Source: Ectothiorhodospiraceae bacterium (GTDB lineage Bacteria; Pseudomonadota; Gammaproteobacteria; Nitrococcales; Aquisalimonadaceae). Taken from it: a stretch of 64,000 bases of DNA. The DNA lies in NCBI GenBank assembly GCA_003565775.1, contig PXAT01000085.1, positions 1 to 64,000 on the forward strand, read 5' to 3'. Both the position numbers and the translations under genes were made by a program. This document shows positions 1 through 9,757 of this stretch, piece by piece. Within the stretch, counting starts at the first letter, position 1; each line of letters opens with the position of its first letter. The notes under the pieces were generated by a model. It was not told the DNA's origin, did not search any database, and saw only the letters and a list, made by a program, of their open reading frames with translations.

Positions 1-203
1 ATGATCAGGAAGAACAGCGTGACTGCCCCCGAGAACATGAACACGCTGCCGTGGAGATCCAGACGGACGCCGAGCGGTTTCGCCGTGTAATTGTCCTGAC
101 CTACAACGTAATCGGTGTCGATTGGATTTGCCGCACCTTCCGGTGCCGGAACGCCCTCACTCTCCGGAATATCGGACGATGCATCATTCGGGTTTCTGGC
201 CAT
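1..203 (-). CDS. BCCT family transporter, N-terminal fragment (runs off window start)
   Basis: Reverse strand from ATG at 203 reads MARNPNDASSDIPESEGVPAPEGAANPIDTDYVVGQDNYTAKPLGVRLDLHGSVFMFSGAVTLFFLI, resembling BCCT N-termini (DYxVGQDN...). Confidence 0.6.
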   Translation of the reverse strand, partial: MARNPNDASSDIPESEGVPAPEGAANPIDTDYVVGQDNYTAKPLGVRLDLHGSVFMFSGAVTLFFLI

Positions 204-476
204 CGAATGCGTCCTCTCGCATGTTGTTCGAAAAGGAAAAAACTGTGATCGTCAGAGTCTTTCTGCAGTCCGCCGGTCGGCGATGCGGGATCAGTGCTGT
301 GACGGTATCCGGTGCACGAGAGACCAGCGGGGCGATGGCCGAGCCCGGGCCATCAATGTGCACCCTACACAAACATGGGCGTGACGCCTACTTTCAGGCG
401 TTGCACTATAAAGAGTGGATTGAAGGAGGTCCGGCAACGGTGATCGGGCCGACGGGGCAAGTGGGAGTAACGGGCC

Positions 477-743
477 ATGGCTAGCGGTTGGGCACGTGAA
501 GGTGCCGTCCAGGACCAGATCGACAGCACGGTGGAAGATGGCGTTATGCGCGCGCGCAGTCGTCTGCCGACCGGTGATAGCGCGGAATTCTGCGAGGAAT
601 GCGAGGCGGCCATTCCCCAGGCGCGCCGGGAGGCGGTGCCGGGTGTGCGTTTCTGTGTAGCCTGTCAGAGCAAACGTGACGCCGAGCAGGATGCCTATTC
701 CGGCTACAACCGGCGTGGCAGCAAGGACAGTCAGCTCCGGTAG
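477..743 (+). CDS. DksA/TraR C4-type zinc finger family protein
   Basis: 88 aa with CEEC...CVAC zinc finger (FCEECEAAIPQARREAVPGVRFCVACQ). Confidence 0.85.
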   Translation: MASGWAREGAVQDQIDSTVEDGVMRARSRLPTGDSAEFCEECEAAIPQARREAVPGVRFCVACQSKRDAEQDAYSGYNRRGSKDSQLR

Positions 744-798
744 ACCGGTTGATCCGGGTTGTCACGTGCTTGCATGATCTGAGAGGAATGCTTGCCCC

Positions 799-1380
799 AT
801 GTCAGTCGATACGGCGGCGCTCAATGCCGCGAGGCACCGTCTGGCCGATGACGCGCCGGTCTGGCTGTTCGGTTACGGGTCCCTGATTTACAAGGTCGAT
901 TTTCCCTTCGTGCAACGGACGCCGGCGGCGATCTACGGCTGGGAGCGGCGTTTCTGGCAGGGGTCGGAAGATCATCGCGGCGTGCCCGGCGCCCCGGGTC
1001 GGGTCGTGACGCTGATCGACAGTCCCGGTAGCCGCTGTGGCGGGATCGCCTATCAGATCGCCGCGGGCGTGTTCCGGCATCTGGATGTGCGGGAAAAACA
1101 CGGTTATCTGCGCCTTTGGCAGGCCCTGCACTTTGCCGATGGCAGTACCGTTGACGGGCTGGTCTACATTGCCGGTCCCGAGAATCCCGGGTTTCTCGGT
1201 CCGGCCCCGGAGCCGGAAGTGGCGGCGCAGGTGGCGCGCGCCGTCGGGCCCAGTGGTGACAATCGAGGGTATCTCCTGCAACTCGCCGCGGCCTTGCGCG
1301 AACTTGGCGAGCGGGATGAGCATGTGTTTGCGCTCGAGGCCGCCGTGCTGGAGCGTCAGCGTTCCGTGTCGGGCGGATAA
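799..1380 (+). CDS. chaC: ChaC-like gamma-glutamylcyclotransferase
   Basis: VWLFGYGSLIYK...RRFWQGSEDHRGVPGAPGRVVTL signature. Confidence 0.9.
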   Translation: MSVDTAALNAARHRLADDAPVWLFGYGSLIYKVDFPFVQRTPAAIYGWERRFWQGSEDHRGVPGAPGRVVTLIDSPGSRCGGIAYQIAAGVFRHLDVREKHGYLRLWQALHFADGSTVDGLVYIAGPENPGFLGPAPEPEVAAQVARAVGPSGDNRGYLLQLAAALRELGERDEHVFALEAAVLERQRSVSGG

Positions 1381-1457
1381 GCCGACATCAGTCGATCGGG
1401 CATCGGGGCAATGCCGGTGTTTCCCGGAGGACAAACCGCACGTAGTGTTGTCAGCCA

Positions 1458-1734
1458 TTAAGGAAACGCTGAAGTATTCCCGCGCCTGCGCCCGAGACCG
1501 GTTTTGGTCATCTGGCAAGGCGTGGTGCCGGTTCGGTAGTGATTCTACCGGGCCGGTGACGCAACGCCGGCAGGGGCCAAAACCGGCCGGTCCCTTCGGG
1601 TTGGGCCGCATTTTCCCCGACTGCGGTGTTGCGCTGCTTGACCGCAGAATGACTGCGGCGCTGCGCAGCGCGCCTTGCCTCGGAGAAAATGCGGACTCCA
1701 ACGCAGACGTGCGAATACTTCAGCGTTTCCTTAA
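1458..1734. repeat. Full-length terminal-inverted-repeat element (family copy E1)
   Basis: Left arm ttaaggaaacgctgaagtattcccgcg; right arm gcgaatacttcagcgtttccttaa; internal modules shared with 10631-10875. A second TIR start follows immediately at 1731-1746. Confidence 0.85.
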
Positions 1735-1783
1735 GGAAACGCTGACGTCGATTCCTGACAGGCAACCGATCGGAGGCGCCAGT

Positions 1784-4306
1784 TTGAAGAAGGTCCTGTT
1801 CTGGTGCGCACTGGCGCTGGTCGTGCTGATCACGGCCGGCGCGCTCGTCGGCACGGAATCCACGCGCTCGCCATCCCAGGCCGGCGGCGTCGATGGCGAC
1901 GCCGGCGACCGCCGCGGTGCCCTGGTGGATCAGGTCGTGTTCACCCAGGAATCCGACATGGGCAAGGTCAGTGGTCTGATCGAGGGTGGTGCGCATCAGG
2001 TCTTTGCCCAGGGCATTACCAGCGCCTCGGTGTTTCACCGCATCCGTGATTCCCAGAAGGTTGTCAGCGATCTCTCGTATGGCTCATCGGTCGAGTTGTC
2101 GCTGAACCCCTCCGGCCCCGAATTCGATGACGGCAGCCTCAACCCGTTCCATGTCCCGGCCATGCGTGAGGCCATGAATCGCCTGGTGAACCGGCGATAC
2201 ATTGCGGAGGAGCTCTACGGCGGCCTCGCGGTACCGCGCTATCTGCCGATCAATACCGCGTTCCCCGATTATGCGCGGCTGGCCGACGTCGCCCGCGCCC
2301 TGGAACTGAAGTATCAGCATGACCCGCGCGCGGCGGCCGACGTGATCAGCGAGACCATGCGTGAGCTGGGTGCGGTGAAACAGGACGATCTCTGGCATTA
2401 CGACGGCCGTCCGGTGCGGCTCATCGTGCTGATCCGGACCGAGGACGAGCGCCGGCGGGTCGGCGACTACGTGGCCAATCTGCTGGAGGATCAGGGGTTC
2501 CGGGTCGAACGGCGCTACCGCACTGCGGAAGAGGCCTCCCGGATCTGGATCGCCGCGCCACCGTCGTCCGGACAATGGCATATCTACACCGGCGGCTGGA
2601 TTTCGACCTCGATCAACCGCGACGTGGCCGCTGATCTTGCCTATTACTACACGCCCCGCGGCCGCGCCGAGGCACTCTGGCAGGCCTATGAGCCGGACCC
2701 CGAGTTCGACGCTCTGGCCGATCGGCTGCAACGTCGGGATTATCGCAGCTGGGCCGAGCGCCAGGCTCTCATGGCGCGCGGCCTGGAACTGGCGATGGAG
2801 GATTCCGCTCGGGTCTGGCTGGTGGATCAGCTCAACGCCTGGCCGCGGGCGGAAAACGTGGAACTGGCGGCCGATCTGGCCGGTGGCACGGCGGGCTCCG
2901 CCCTCTGGCCCTATACCCTGCGCTACCGCGACAAGGTTGGTGGCAATATGGTGCTGGCGGCGCCGAGTCTGCTCACCGAACCCTGGAACCCGGTTTCCGG
3001 CAGTGGCTGGATCTTCGACCGCATGATCCTTAACGCGATCGAGGATTCGGCGGTGATGCCGGATCCGTTTACCGGTCTGTTCTGGCCACAGCGCCTGGCC
3101 GGTGCCGAGGTGACGGTGGAAGAAGGCGTGCCGGTCAACCGCACGCTGGACTGGCTGACGCTCGAGACCGAGGCCGAGATCGTGGTGCCGGGCGATGTCT
3201 GGATTGACTGGGACGCCGCCGAAGGCCGCTTCATCACGGTCGAGGATGCCCGGGGCGACGAACCACTGACCGCCCGCAGCCGCATTCGCATTCGTTACGA
3301 GGATGGCTATCTGGATCGCTACTGGCACGATGGCAGCCAGGTCTCGATGGCCGACGTGCTGCTGCCGTGGATCCTCAGCTACGAACGCGCGAATGAGGAC
3401 AGTGAGCTGTTCGATCCGGCGCATGTGCCCACTTTCGAGGTTCACCGGCAGCATTTCCGCGGCTGGCGCATCGTCTCCGAGTCACCACTGATCATCGATG
3501 TCTACAGCGACCAGATCTATCCGGATGCCGAGAACATGGTCGGCGCGCGGGTGCCGGCGGTACAGCCCTGGCACATGCTCGCTCTCGGTATCCGCGCCGA
3601 GCGTGCCGGCGATCTGGCATTCTCGTCGAACAAGGCGGACCGGCTGCGGGTTGACTGGCTGAATCTGGTCGGCGGTCCCAGCCTGCGGACGTTGGATCGT
3701 CATCTGGAGCGCGCCAGGGACGAGGGCTTCCTGCCGTTCGCCGAGGTTCTCGGGCCGGCTCTGCGCGACAACGAGATCGAGGAACGCTATCGGGCCATCG
3801 GCGACTGGTATCGTGACCGTGGGCATTTCCTGGTCGGCGACGGCCCGTTCTATCTGCATTCGGTGCATGCCGTGGAACGCAGTCTGGTGCTGCGCCGGTT
3901 CGCCGATTTTCCCGATGCCTCGGACAAATGGCTGCGCTTCACCCGCGCCGAGATCCCCGAGTTGAATCTGGACGGGCCACTGGTGGTCGAGCGCGGCGAA
4001 GGAGCGGAGTTCCTGCTCCGTATCACCTTCGAGGGCGAGACCTACGCGGCCGAGGATATCGAAGCGGTGCGCTATCTGCTGTTCGATGGCAGGAGCGAGC
4101 TGGTGCTGCGCGGTGATGCAGAGCAGAACGAGGACGGCGACTGGTATGTGGAATTGAGTCCCGGCCAGGTGGAGATGCTCGGCACCGGCGCCAACAGCCT
4201 CGAGTTCGCGGTCACCACCCACCGCGTCGCCTTACCCAACTTCGCCACCCATGCGTTCGCCACGGTGCCGTCGCGGCGTGCGGCGCAGTCCGGAGACAAC
4301 GAATGA
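1784..4306 (+). CDS. ABC transporter substrate-binding protein (peptide/nickel, SBP family 5-like), membrane-anchored
   Basis: In-frame TTG at 1784 with GGAGG SD; N-terminal hydrophobic segment KKVLFWCALALVVLITAGALVG; followed by OppB/OppC-type permeases and two ATPases. Confidence 0.8.
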   Translation: MKKVLFWCALALVVLITAGALVGTESTRSPSQAGGVDGDAGDRRGALVDQVVFTQESDMGKVSGLIEGGAHQVFAQGITSASVFHRIRDSQKVVSDLSYGSSVELSLNPSGPEFDDGSLNPFHVPAMREAMNRLVNRRYIAEELYGGLAVPRYLPINTAFPDYARLADVARALELKYQHDPRAAADVISETMRELGAVKQDDLWHYDGRPVRLIVLIRTEDERRRVGDYVANLLEDQGFRVERRYRTAEEASRIWIAAPPSSGQWHIYTGGWISTSINRDVAADLAYYYTPRGRAEALWQAYEPDPEFDALADRLQRRDYRSWAERQALMARGLELAMEDSARVWLVDQLNAWPRAENVELAADLAGGTAGSALWPYTLRYRDKVGGNMVLAAPSLLTEPWNPVSGSGWIFDRMILNAIEDSAVMPDPFTGLFWPQRLAGAEVTVEEGVPVNRTLDWLTLETEAEIVVPGDVWIDWDAAEGRFITVEDARGDEPLTARSRIRIRYEDGYLDRYWHDGSQVSMADVLLPWILSYERANEDSELFDPAHVPTFEVHRQHFRGWRIVSESPLIIDVYSDQIYPDAENMVGARVPAVQPWHMLALGIRAERAGDLAFSSNKADRLRVDWLNLVGGPSLRTLDRHLERARDEGFLPFAEVLGPALRDNEIEERYRAIGDWYRDRGHFLVGDGPFYLHSVHAVERSLVLRRFADFPDASDKWLRFTRAEIPELNLDGPLVVERGEGAEFLLRITFEGETYAAEDIEAVRYLLFDGRSELVLRGDAEQNEDGDWYVELSPGQVEMLGTGANSLEFAVTTHRVALPNFATHAFATVPSRRAAQSGDNE

Positions 4307-5409
4307 CGACGGCCACGGAAGGCACACGCGCGCAGGGCCTGCGCCGGGATGTCCGGCGCCTCGGGCTGTTCACCGCCAAGCGCCTGCTGGCGCTGTTTCT
4401 GACCATTCTGGTCGGGGTCTATCTGACCATCCTGATCGCCAACATGGGCGGCCGGGTGGATGACCTGCGCATGGTGCAGATTCAGGGCGAAGTCTCGGAA
4501 ATGGTGCGTGGCGACCCCGCGTTCCAGGACATGCCCAGCGAGGAGCGCAATGCCCTGGTTCAGCGGCAGGTGGATCTCGAGGTCGAGCGCCTGCGGCTGG
4601 ACCAGCCGTTCATCGTGCGCAGTTTCGACTACCTGCATCGGGCCATGCTGCTCGATCTCGGGCGCGCCGAGCAGATGCACAGCGACAGCGGTTCGCGGGA
4701 CGTCTACGACATCATCGTGGAACGCCTGCCGGCGACCTTGCTGCTGTTCGGTACGGCCAACTTCCTGGTTTTCTTCTTCTCGGTCTACATCGCCTTGTCG
4801 CTGTCGCGACGGTACGGCAGCATGCTTGATCGCAGCGTTATCGCGCTGGCGCCGAGTTCGGCCGCGCCGGCGTGGTTCTATGGCATTTTCCTGATCCTGC
4901 TGTTCGCATTCGTGCTGCCGGTGCTGCCGTCGGGCGGCATGGTGCAGGCGCCGCCGCCGGAGAATCCGCTGCATTACGCACTGGACGTGTTGCGGCACAT
5001 GCTGCTGCCGGTGCTTGCCATGTTCCTGTCCCAGATTTTCATTTCGATCTACTCCTGGCGCACGTTCTTCCTGATTCATTCCAGCGAGGATTACGTGGAG
5101 ATGGCGCGGGCCAAGGGTCTGCCGGATAACCTGATCGAGCGGCGGTACATCCTGCGACCGACGTTGTCACCGATCATCACCAGCTTTCTGCTGATGCTGA
5201 TCGGCCTGTGGAGTGGCGCGATCATCCTGGAGCAGGTGTTCAACTGGCCAGGGCTGGGCACCTTGCTGTTCCAAGCCATCGGGCATCGTGATACGCCGGT
5301 GATCATCGGTTCGGTGGTGATCTTCGCCTACCTGCTGGCGATCACCGTGTTCCTGCTCGATATCCTGTACGCGGTGCTGGATCCGCGCATTCGCATTGGA
5401 GGCGACTGA
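4303..5409 (+). CDS. ABC transporter permease (DppB/OppB-like)
   Basis: EMARAKGLPDNLIERRYILRPTLSPIITSF permease motif; overlaps SBP stop. Confidence 0.88.
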   Translation: MTTATEGTRAQGLRRDVRRLGLFTAKRLLALFLTILVGVYLTILIANMGGRVDDLRMVQIQGEVSEMVRGDPAFQDMPSEERNALVQRQVDLEVERLRLDQPFIVRSFDYLHRAMLLDLGRAEQMHSDSGSRDVYDIIVERLPATLLLFGTANFLVFFFSVYIALSLSRRYGSMLDRSVIALAPSSAAPAWFYGIFLILLFAFVLPVLPSGGMVQAPPPENPLHYALDVLRHMLLPVLAMFLSQIFISIYSWRTFFLIHSSEDYVEMARAKGLPDNLIERRYILRPTLSPIITSFLLMLIGLWSGAIILEQVFNWPGLGTLLFQAIGHRDTPVIIGSVVIFAYLLAITVFLLDILYAVLDPRIRIGGD

Positions 5410-6740
5410 TGGGCCGGTTTGCCGCCCTGTCCGAGCTGCGCAACTACCCGTCGGCGGTGGTCGGCATGGCGATAATCGCCTTCCTGATTGCGCTCTCGGT
5501 CTACACCGTGATCACGATCCCGTACGCGGACGCGCTGGACAAGTGGCGCGGTGGCGAGCAGTGGCGACTGCATCCGGTGAACGCCAGTCCGGTCTGGGCC
5601 GATCGGCTCACCGGCGGGCGGGCACCGGAGACGCAGGTGGTGTCGAGTCGCGACGCGGCGATCGAACGGCAGCCCTTCGAGGGCGGTGAACGGCTGCATA
5701 TTCCGCTGCAGGTGAACTATCAGGCGGGCGACTTTCCGTCCGAGATGACCCTGTTCCTGAGTGCCGAGGGACACGAGCGCGAACCCTTTGCGCGGCTGGT
5801 CTGGCGCACGCCGGACGGCCGTGAGTTGGCGCTGGGCGGGACTCGCGTGGCCACTCAGGATCGCGTCTCGATCTCCCAGGACCGCTCTCTGGAACAGCGT
5901 CTGGGGCTGGTGCCCCATATCGGCCTGCTGGCAACGCCGGATTCCGAGCCCGGAGCGGCCGAGGTGCTGACCGGCGACTATGAGCTGACGCTCGACGTTA
6001 TCCTGTTCCAGGAGGATGCCGGGTTCGAGGCCGATCTGGTGCTTTACGGTCGGGTGCACGGCCTGGCCGGAACCGATCACCAGCGGCGCGACCTGATGGT
6101 GGCGTTGATGTGGGGAACGCCGGTGGCACTGGCTTTCGGGCTGCTGGCGGCCGTCGGCACCACGATCACGACACTGATCATCGCCGCCACCGGCGTCTGG
6201 TTCGGTGGCTGGGTCGACGCCACCATCCAGCGACTGACCGAGGTCAACATGATTCTGCCGCTGTTGCCGATTCTGGTCATGGTCGGAACGCTGTATTCCA
6301 CCAGCATCTGGCTGATGCTCGGCGTCGTCGTGGCGCTGGGGATCTTCAGCGCCGGCATCAAGATGTACCGCGCCATGTTGCTGCCACTCCGGCAGGCGGC
6401 CTATATCGAGGCGGCCCTGGCTTATGGTGCCGGCAATACCCGCATCATTCTGCGCTACATGATCCCGCGGATCCTGCCAGTGCTCATTCCGACCTTCGTC
6501 ACGCTGATCCCGACCTTCGTCTTCCTCGAGGCCTCGCTTGCGGTACTCGGCCTCGGTGATCCGGTGCTGCCAACCTGGGGCAAGGTCCTGAACGACGCCC
6601 AGAGCGAGAGCGCACTGTACAGCCAGTACTACTACTGGGTGCTGTCGCCGGCGTTCCTGCTGATGCTCACCGGGCTCGGCTTCGCGATGCTGGGATTCGC
6701 ACTGGACCGGATCTTCAACCCGCGACTGAGGGCGCTGTGA
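5409..6740 (+). CDS. ABC transporter permease (DppC/OppC-like) with large extra domain
   Basis: C-terminal permease with EAALAYGAGNTRIILRYMIPRILPVLIPTF; about 170 aa hydrophilic insertion after TM1. Confidence 0.85.
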   Translation: MGRFAALSELRNYPSAVVGMAIIAFLIALSVYTVITIPYADALDKWRGGEQWRLHPVNASPVWADRLTGGRAPETQVVSSRDAAIERQPFEGGERLHIPLQVNYQAGDFPSEMTLFLSAEGHEREPFARLVWRTPDGRELALGGTRVATQDRVSISQDRSLEQRLGLVPHIGLLATPDSEPGAAEVLTGDYELTLDVILFQEDAGFEADLVLYGRVHGLAGTDHQRRDLMVALMWGTPVALAFGLLAAVGTTITTLIIAATGVWFGGWVDATIQRLTEVNMILPLLPILVMVGTLYSTSIWLMLGVVVALGIFSAGIKMYRAMLLPLRQAAYIEAALAYGAGNTRIILRYMIPRILPVLIPTFVTLIPTFVFLEASLAVLGLGDPVLPTWGKVLNDAQSESALYSQYYYWVLSPAFLLMLTGLGFAMLGFALDRIFNPRLRAL

Positions 6741-6777
6741 TGCGGCACTGCTCCATGCAAAAACGGGGAGGGGACTG

Positions 6778-7752
6778 ATGGCGGTGCCCCTGCTCAGCGT
6801 CGAGAACCTGCGCCTGCGCTACCGGACCCGTCAGGGCCCGGTGGAAGCGGTGGCCGGCGTGGACTTCGAGATTCGCCACAAGGAAGCCCTGGTGATTCTG
6901 GGTGAATCCGGTTGCGGCAAGAGTTCGCTGGCAAAAGCCCTGATGCGCACGCTGCCGCGCAATGCAGAGCCGGCCACCGGTCGCGTGCTGCTGGAGGGCG
7001 AGGACATCATGGCACTGGATGAGGAGCGGTTCCGGCGCGAGGTGCGCTGGCTGCGCATCTCCCTGGTCATGCAGGCGTCGATGAATGCGCTCAATCCGGT
7101 GGTCCGGGTCGGTGAGCAGGTGGCGGAACCGCTGCGTGTGCTGCGGGGCTGGTCGCGGGAGCGGGCCCGGCAGCGTGCCGCCGAGGTCTTCGATCTCGTG
7201 GGTGTGTCCACCGATTTTCTGACGCGTTATCCGTTCGAGCTCTCCGGTGGCATGCGTCAGCGTGTGGTGCTGGCCATGGCGCTGATTACCGACCCGCAGC
7301 TGGTGATCCTCGACGAGCCTACCTCGGCGCTGGATGTGCTGACGCAGGCGAGCATCATGAACGTGCTCAAGCGCATCAAGCGCGAGCAGGGCACCAGCTT
7401 CATCCTGATCACCCACGACGTGGCGACCTCCAGCGAACTGGCGGATCGGGTGGCGCTGATGTATGCGGGCCAGATCGTCGAGAGCAGCAGCGCCGCCGAG
7501 TTCTTCCGCGAACCGGCACACCCTTATGCGCAGATGCTGATGGACAGCGTACCGCGGCTGCATCAGGAAACCCGGCCGACGCATATTCCCGGTCAGCCGC
7601 CGAGCCTGCTGGAACCGCCGAGCGGTTGCCGGTTTGCCGATCGCTGTCCGTCCCGTTTCAACCTGTGTGACCGCGATCCCGGCGCCTTCCGCAAGGGTGA
7701 CCGGCGCCGGGTGCGTTGCTGGCTGCATGCCGGCGGGAGTCAGTTGTCATGA
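6778..7752 (+). CDS. Oligopeptide/dipeptide-type ABC transporter ATP-binding protein (DppD-like)
   Basis: Walker A GESGCGKSS, LSGGMRQRV, C-terminal PPSGCRFADRCPSRF oligo_HPY-type motif. Confidence 0.93.
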   Translation: MAVPLLSVENLRLRYRTRQGPVEAVAGVDFEIRHKEALVILGESGCGKSSLAKALMRTLPRNAEPATGRVLLEGEDIMALDEERFRREVRWLRISLVMQASMNALNPVVRVGEQVAEPLRVLRGWSRERARQRAAEVFDLVGVSTDFLTRYPFELSGGMRQRVVLAMALITDPQLVILDEPTSALDVLTQASIMNVLKRIKREQGTSFILITHDVATSSELADRVALMYAGQIVESSSAAEFFREPAHPYAQMLMDSVPRLHQETRPTHIPGQPPSLLEPPSGCRFADRCPSRFNLCDRDPGAFRKGDRRRVRCWLHAGGSQLS

Positions 7753-8759
7753 GCGCGTCGGCCACTCCGGCAAACCGGGCCGCGGAGCAGCCACTGGTGG
7801 ACGTGCGAGAGTTGCGTACCTGGTTCGAACTGCGTCAGTGGGGGTTTCTGAAGCTGGGTTCGGTCAAGGCCGTCGACGGCGTCAGCTTCTCGCTCTATCG
7901 CGGCGAGTCGGTGGCCTTCGTCGGCGAATCCGGTTGCGGCAAGAGTTCTCTGGCGCGAACCCTGCTCGGTCTGCACCGGCCGACCGAGGGTGACGTGGTG
8001 TTCGAAGGCGAGTCCATGTCGCGTCTCGGGCGGCGCGGCATGCGCGATTACCGGGCGCGGGTGGGCTACGTCCAGCAGGATCCGTTCGGTGCGCTGGCGC
8101 CGTTCATGGATGTGCGTCGGATTCTGGCGGAGCCGCTGAAGGTGCAGGGCGTGCGCGGACGGGCCGAGCGCGAACGGCGGATCCGCGACGTGCTGGAGGA
8201 AGTCCGCCTGTCGCCGGCAGATGATTATCTGCGCAAGTTTCCGCATATGCTCTCGGGCGGTCAGCAGCAGCGGGTGGTGATTGCCCGGGCGCTGATTCTG
8301 GAACCGTCGCTGCTGATCGCCGATGAGCCGGTGTCGATGCTGGACGCCTCGGTCCGCGTCGAGATCCTCGATCTGCTCTACCGCATCCAGCAGAAACGCG
8401 AGCTGACTCTGGCATTCATCACCCACGACCTGTCCACGGTGCGCCACTTCGCCGACCGTATCTTCGTCATGTATGCCGGCCGCGTTGTCGAGACCGCAAC
8501 GGTCACCGAACTGCTGGATCATCCGCAGCACCCCTATACCCGGGCGCTGCTCGCGGCGCTGGCCGATCCGGACCCGGACAATGCGCTGGCAATGCGCGAA
8601 GTCCCCGGCGGCGAAGCCCCGAGTCTGCTCAATCCACCATCCGGCTGCCGTTTTCATCCCCGTTGCCCCAGGCACATGCCGGGCGTCTGCGATGTCGACG
8701 ATCCCGGCAATTTCGAGCCACGGCCCGATCATCTGTCGGCCTGCTGGCTGCATCGCTGA
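7749..8759 (+). CDS. Oligopeptide/dipeptide-type ABC transporter ATP-binding protein (DppF-like)
   Basis: Walker A GESGCGKSS, LSGGQQQRV, C-terminal PPSGCRFHPRCPRHMP; ATG overlaps upstream stop (ATGA). Confidence 0.93.
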   Translation: MSASATPANRAAEQPLVDVRELRTWFELRQWGFLKLGSVKAVDGVSFSLYRGESVAFVGESGCGKSSLARTLLGLHRPTEGDVVFEGESMSRLGRRGMRDYRARVGYVQQDPFGALAPFMDVRRILAEPLKVQGVRGRAERERRIRDVLEEVRLSPADDYLRKFPHMLSGGQQQRVVIARALILEPSLLIADEPVSMLDASVRVEILDLLYRIQQKRELTLAFITHDLSTVRHFADRIFVMYAGRVVETATVTELLDHPQHPYTRALLAALADPDPDNALAMREVPGGEAPSLLNPPSGCRFHPRCPRHMPGVCDVDDPGNFEPRPDHLSACWLHR

Positions 8760-8763
8760 CGCC

Positions 8764-8946
8764 ATGCGCCTGATTCTGTCCGGTCTCGCCCTGATGCTGG
8801 CAAGCCTGGCACTACTCATGGCCATGGTAGTGCCGCTGCTGGCGCCGAGCCTGGCTCTTTCCCTGCTGGCCTATGCCGGTTGCTTTTCCGGCCTGCTGCT
8901 TGCCCTCGGCGGCGCCGTGGAACGTCAGCGCCGGCTGCGCGGTTGA
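8764..8946 (+). CDS. Small hydrophobic membrane protein
   Basis: 60 aa MRLILSGLALMLASLALLMAMVVPLLAPSLALSLLAYAGCFSGLLLALGGAVERQRRLRG, 4 nt after the preceding stop. Confidence 0.55.
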   Translation: MRLILSGLALMLASLALLMAMVVPLLAPSLALSLLAYAGCFSGLLLALGGAVERQRRLRG

Positions 8947-8998
8947 ACGCAGCCGGGATACGTCGGTCTCAGTGATTCGTTCTGCACGGGAGACGACG

Positions 8999-9757
8999 GT
9001 GAGTGATTCCCCCCGCGATGCAACAGTCGATCCGGACGAGGTGGCGCGGTACCGCGCGCTGGCGGACATGTGGTGGCAGGAGGATGGCAGACTCTGGCCG
9101 CTGCACACCCTGAACCGCCTGCGCACCGGATACATCCGTGATCAGCTCTGCCGGGAGTTTGGTCGTGATGCGGCCGGGACGAAGCCGCTGGCAGACTTGC
9201 GCCTGCTGGATATCGGTTGCGGTGGCGGTTTGTTGTCCGAAGCGATGGCCCGGCTCGGAGCCACGGTCACCGGCGTCGACGTGGTCGACAGTAATATCCG
9301 GGTCGCCGAACTGCATGCGGCCGAGCAGGGGCTGAGCATTGACTACCGCCTGAGCACCGCCGAGGCCCTGGCCGATAGCGGCGCGCAGTTCGATGCGGTG
9401 CTGAACATGGAGGTGGTGGAGCATGTTGCCGAGCTGCCGGCGTTCATGGCCGCCGTGAACCGCATGGTGCGACCGGGAGGTCTGCAGTTCATTGCCACCA
9501 TCAATCGCAATCCGGTGTCGTTCGTCGTGGCGATTCTCGGCGCCGAGTACATCTTCCGTCTGTTACCCCGCGGCACCCATCAATGGCGCCGCTTTCCGAC
9601 ACCGGGCGAGATCCGCGCGCTGCTCGCGCCGGACGGCCAGCGGGTGATCCGCGAAACCGGGGTCAAGGTCAACCCGTTGACCCGCCGCATGTGGCTGTCG
9701 CCGTCGATGAGCGTGAACTACATGCTGCTGGCGCAGCGGGAGGCAGGAAATGACTGA
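8999..9757 (+). CDS. ubiG: Ubiquinone biosynthesis O-methyltransferase
   Basis: VARYRALADMWWQEDGRLWPLHTLNRLR...LLDIGCGGGLLSEAMARLGATVTGVD; GTG start at 8999. Confidence 0.92.
   Translation: MSDSPRDATVDPDEVARYRALADMWWQEDGRLWPLHTLNRLRTGYIRDQLCREFGRDAAGTKPLADLRLLDIGCGGGLLSEAMARLGATVTGVDVVDSNIRVAELHAAEQGLSIDYRLSTAEALADSGAQFDAVLNMEVVEHVAELPAFMAAVNRMVRPGGLQFIATINRNPVSFVVAILGAEYIFRLLPRGTHQWRRFPTPGEIRALLAPDGQRVIRETGVKVNPLTRRMWLSPSMSVNYMLLAQREAGND

Noticed and set aside
802-1701. 299-aa minus-strand ORF and similar peptides (SGKMRPNPKGPAGFGP...DQNRSRAQ) at 10599-10859 and 1508-2038
   Set aside because: The recurring peptide is just translation of the TIR element, and the rest is antisense to chaC. 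No independent coding support.
2084-3454. 456-aa antisense ORF, and likewise 22979-23905, 23956-25437, 46890-48113 and 56808-58040
   Set aside because: All lie opposite strongly recognisable genes and show His/Gln/Arg-rich shadow composition.
1037-4306. 1089-aa ORF as a single protein
   Set aside because: Its first about 249 codons run out of frame through chaC and then through the TIR element. The TTG at 1784 with an SD and hydrophobic N-terminus is a far better start.
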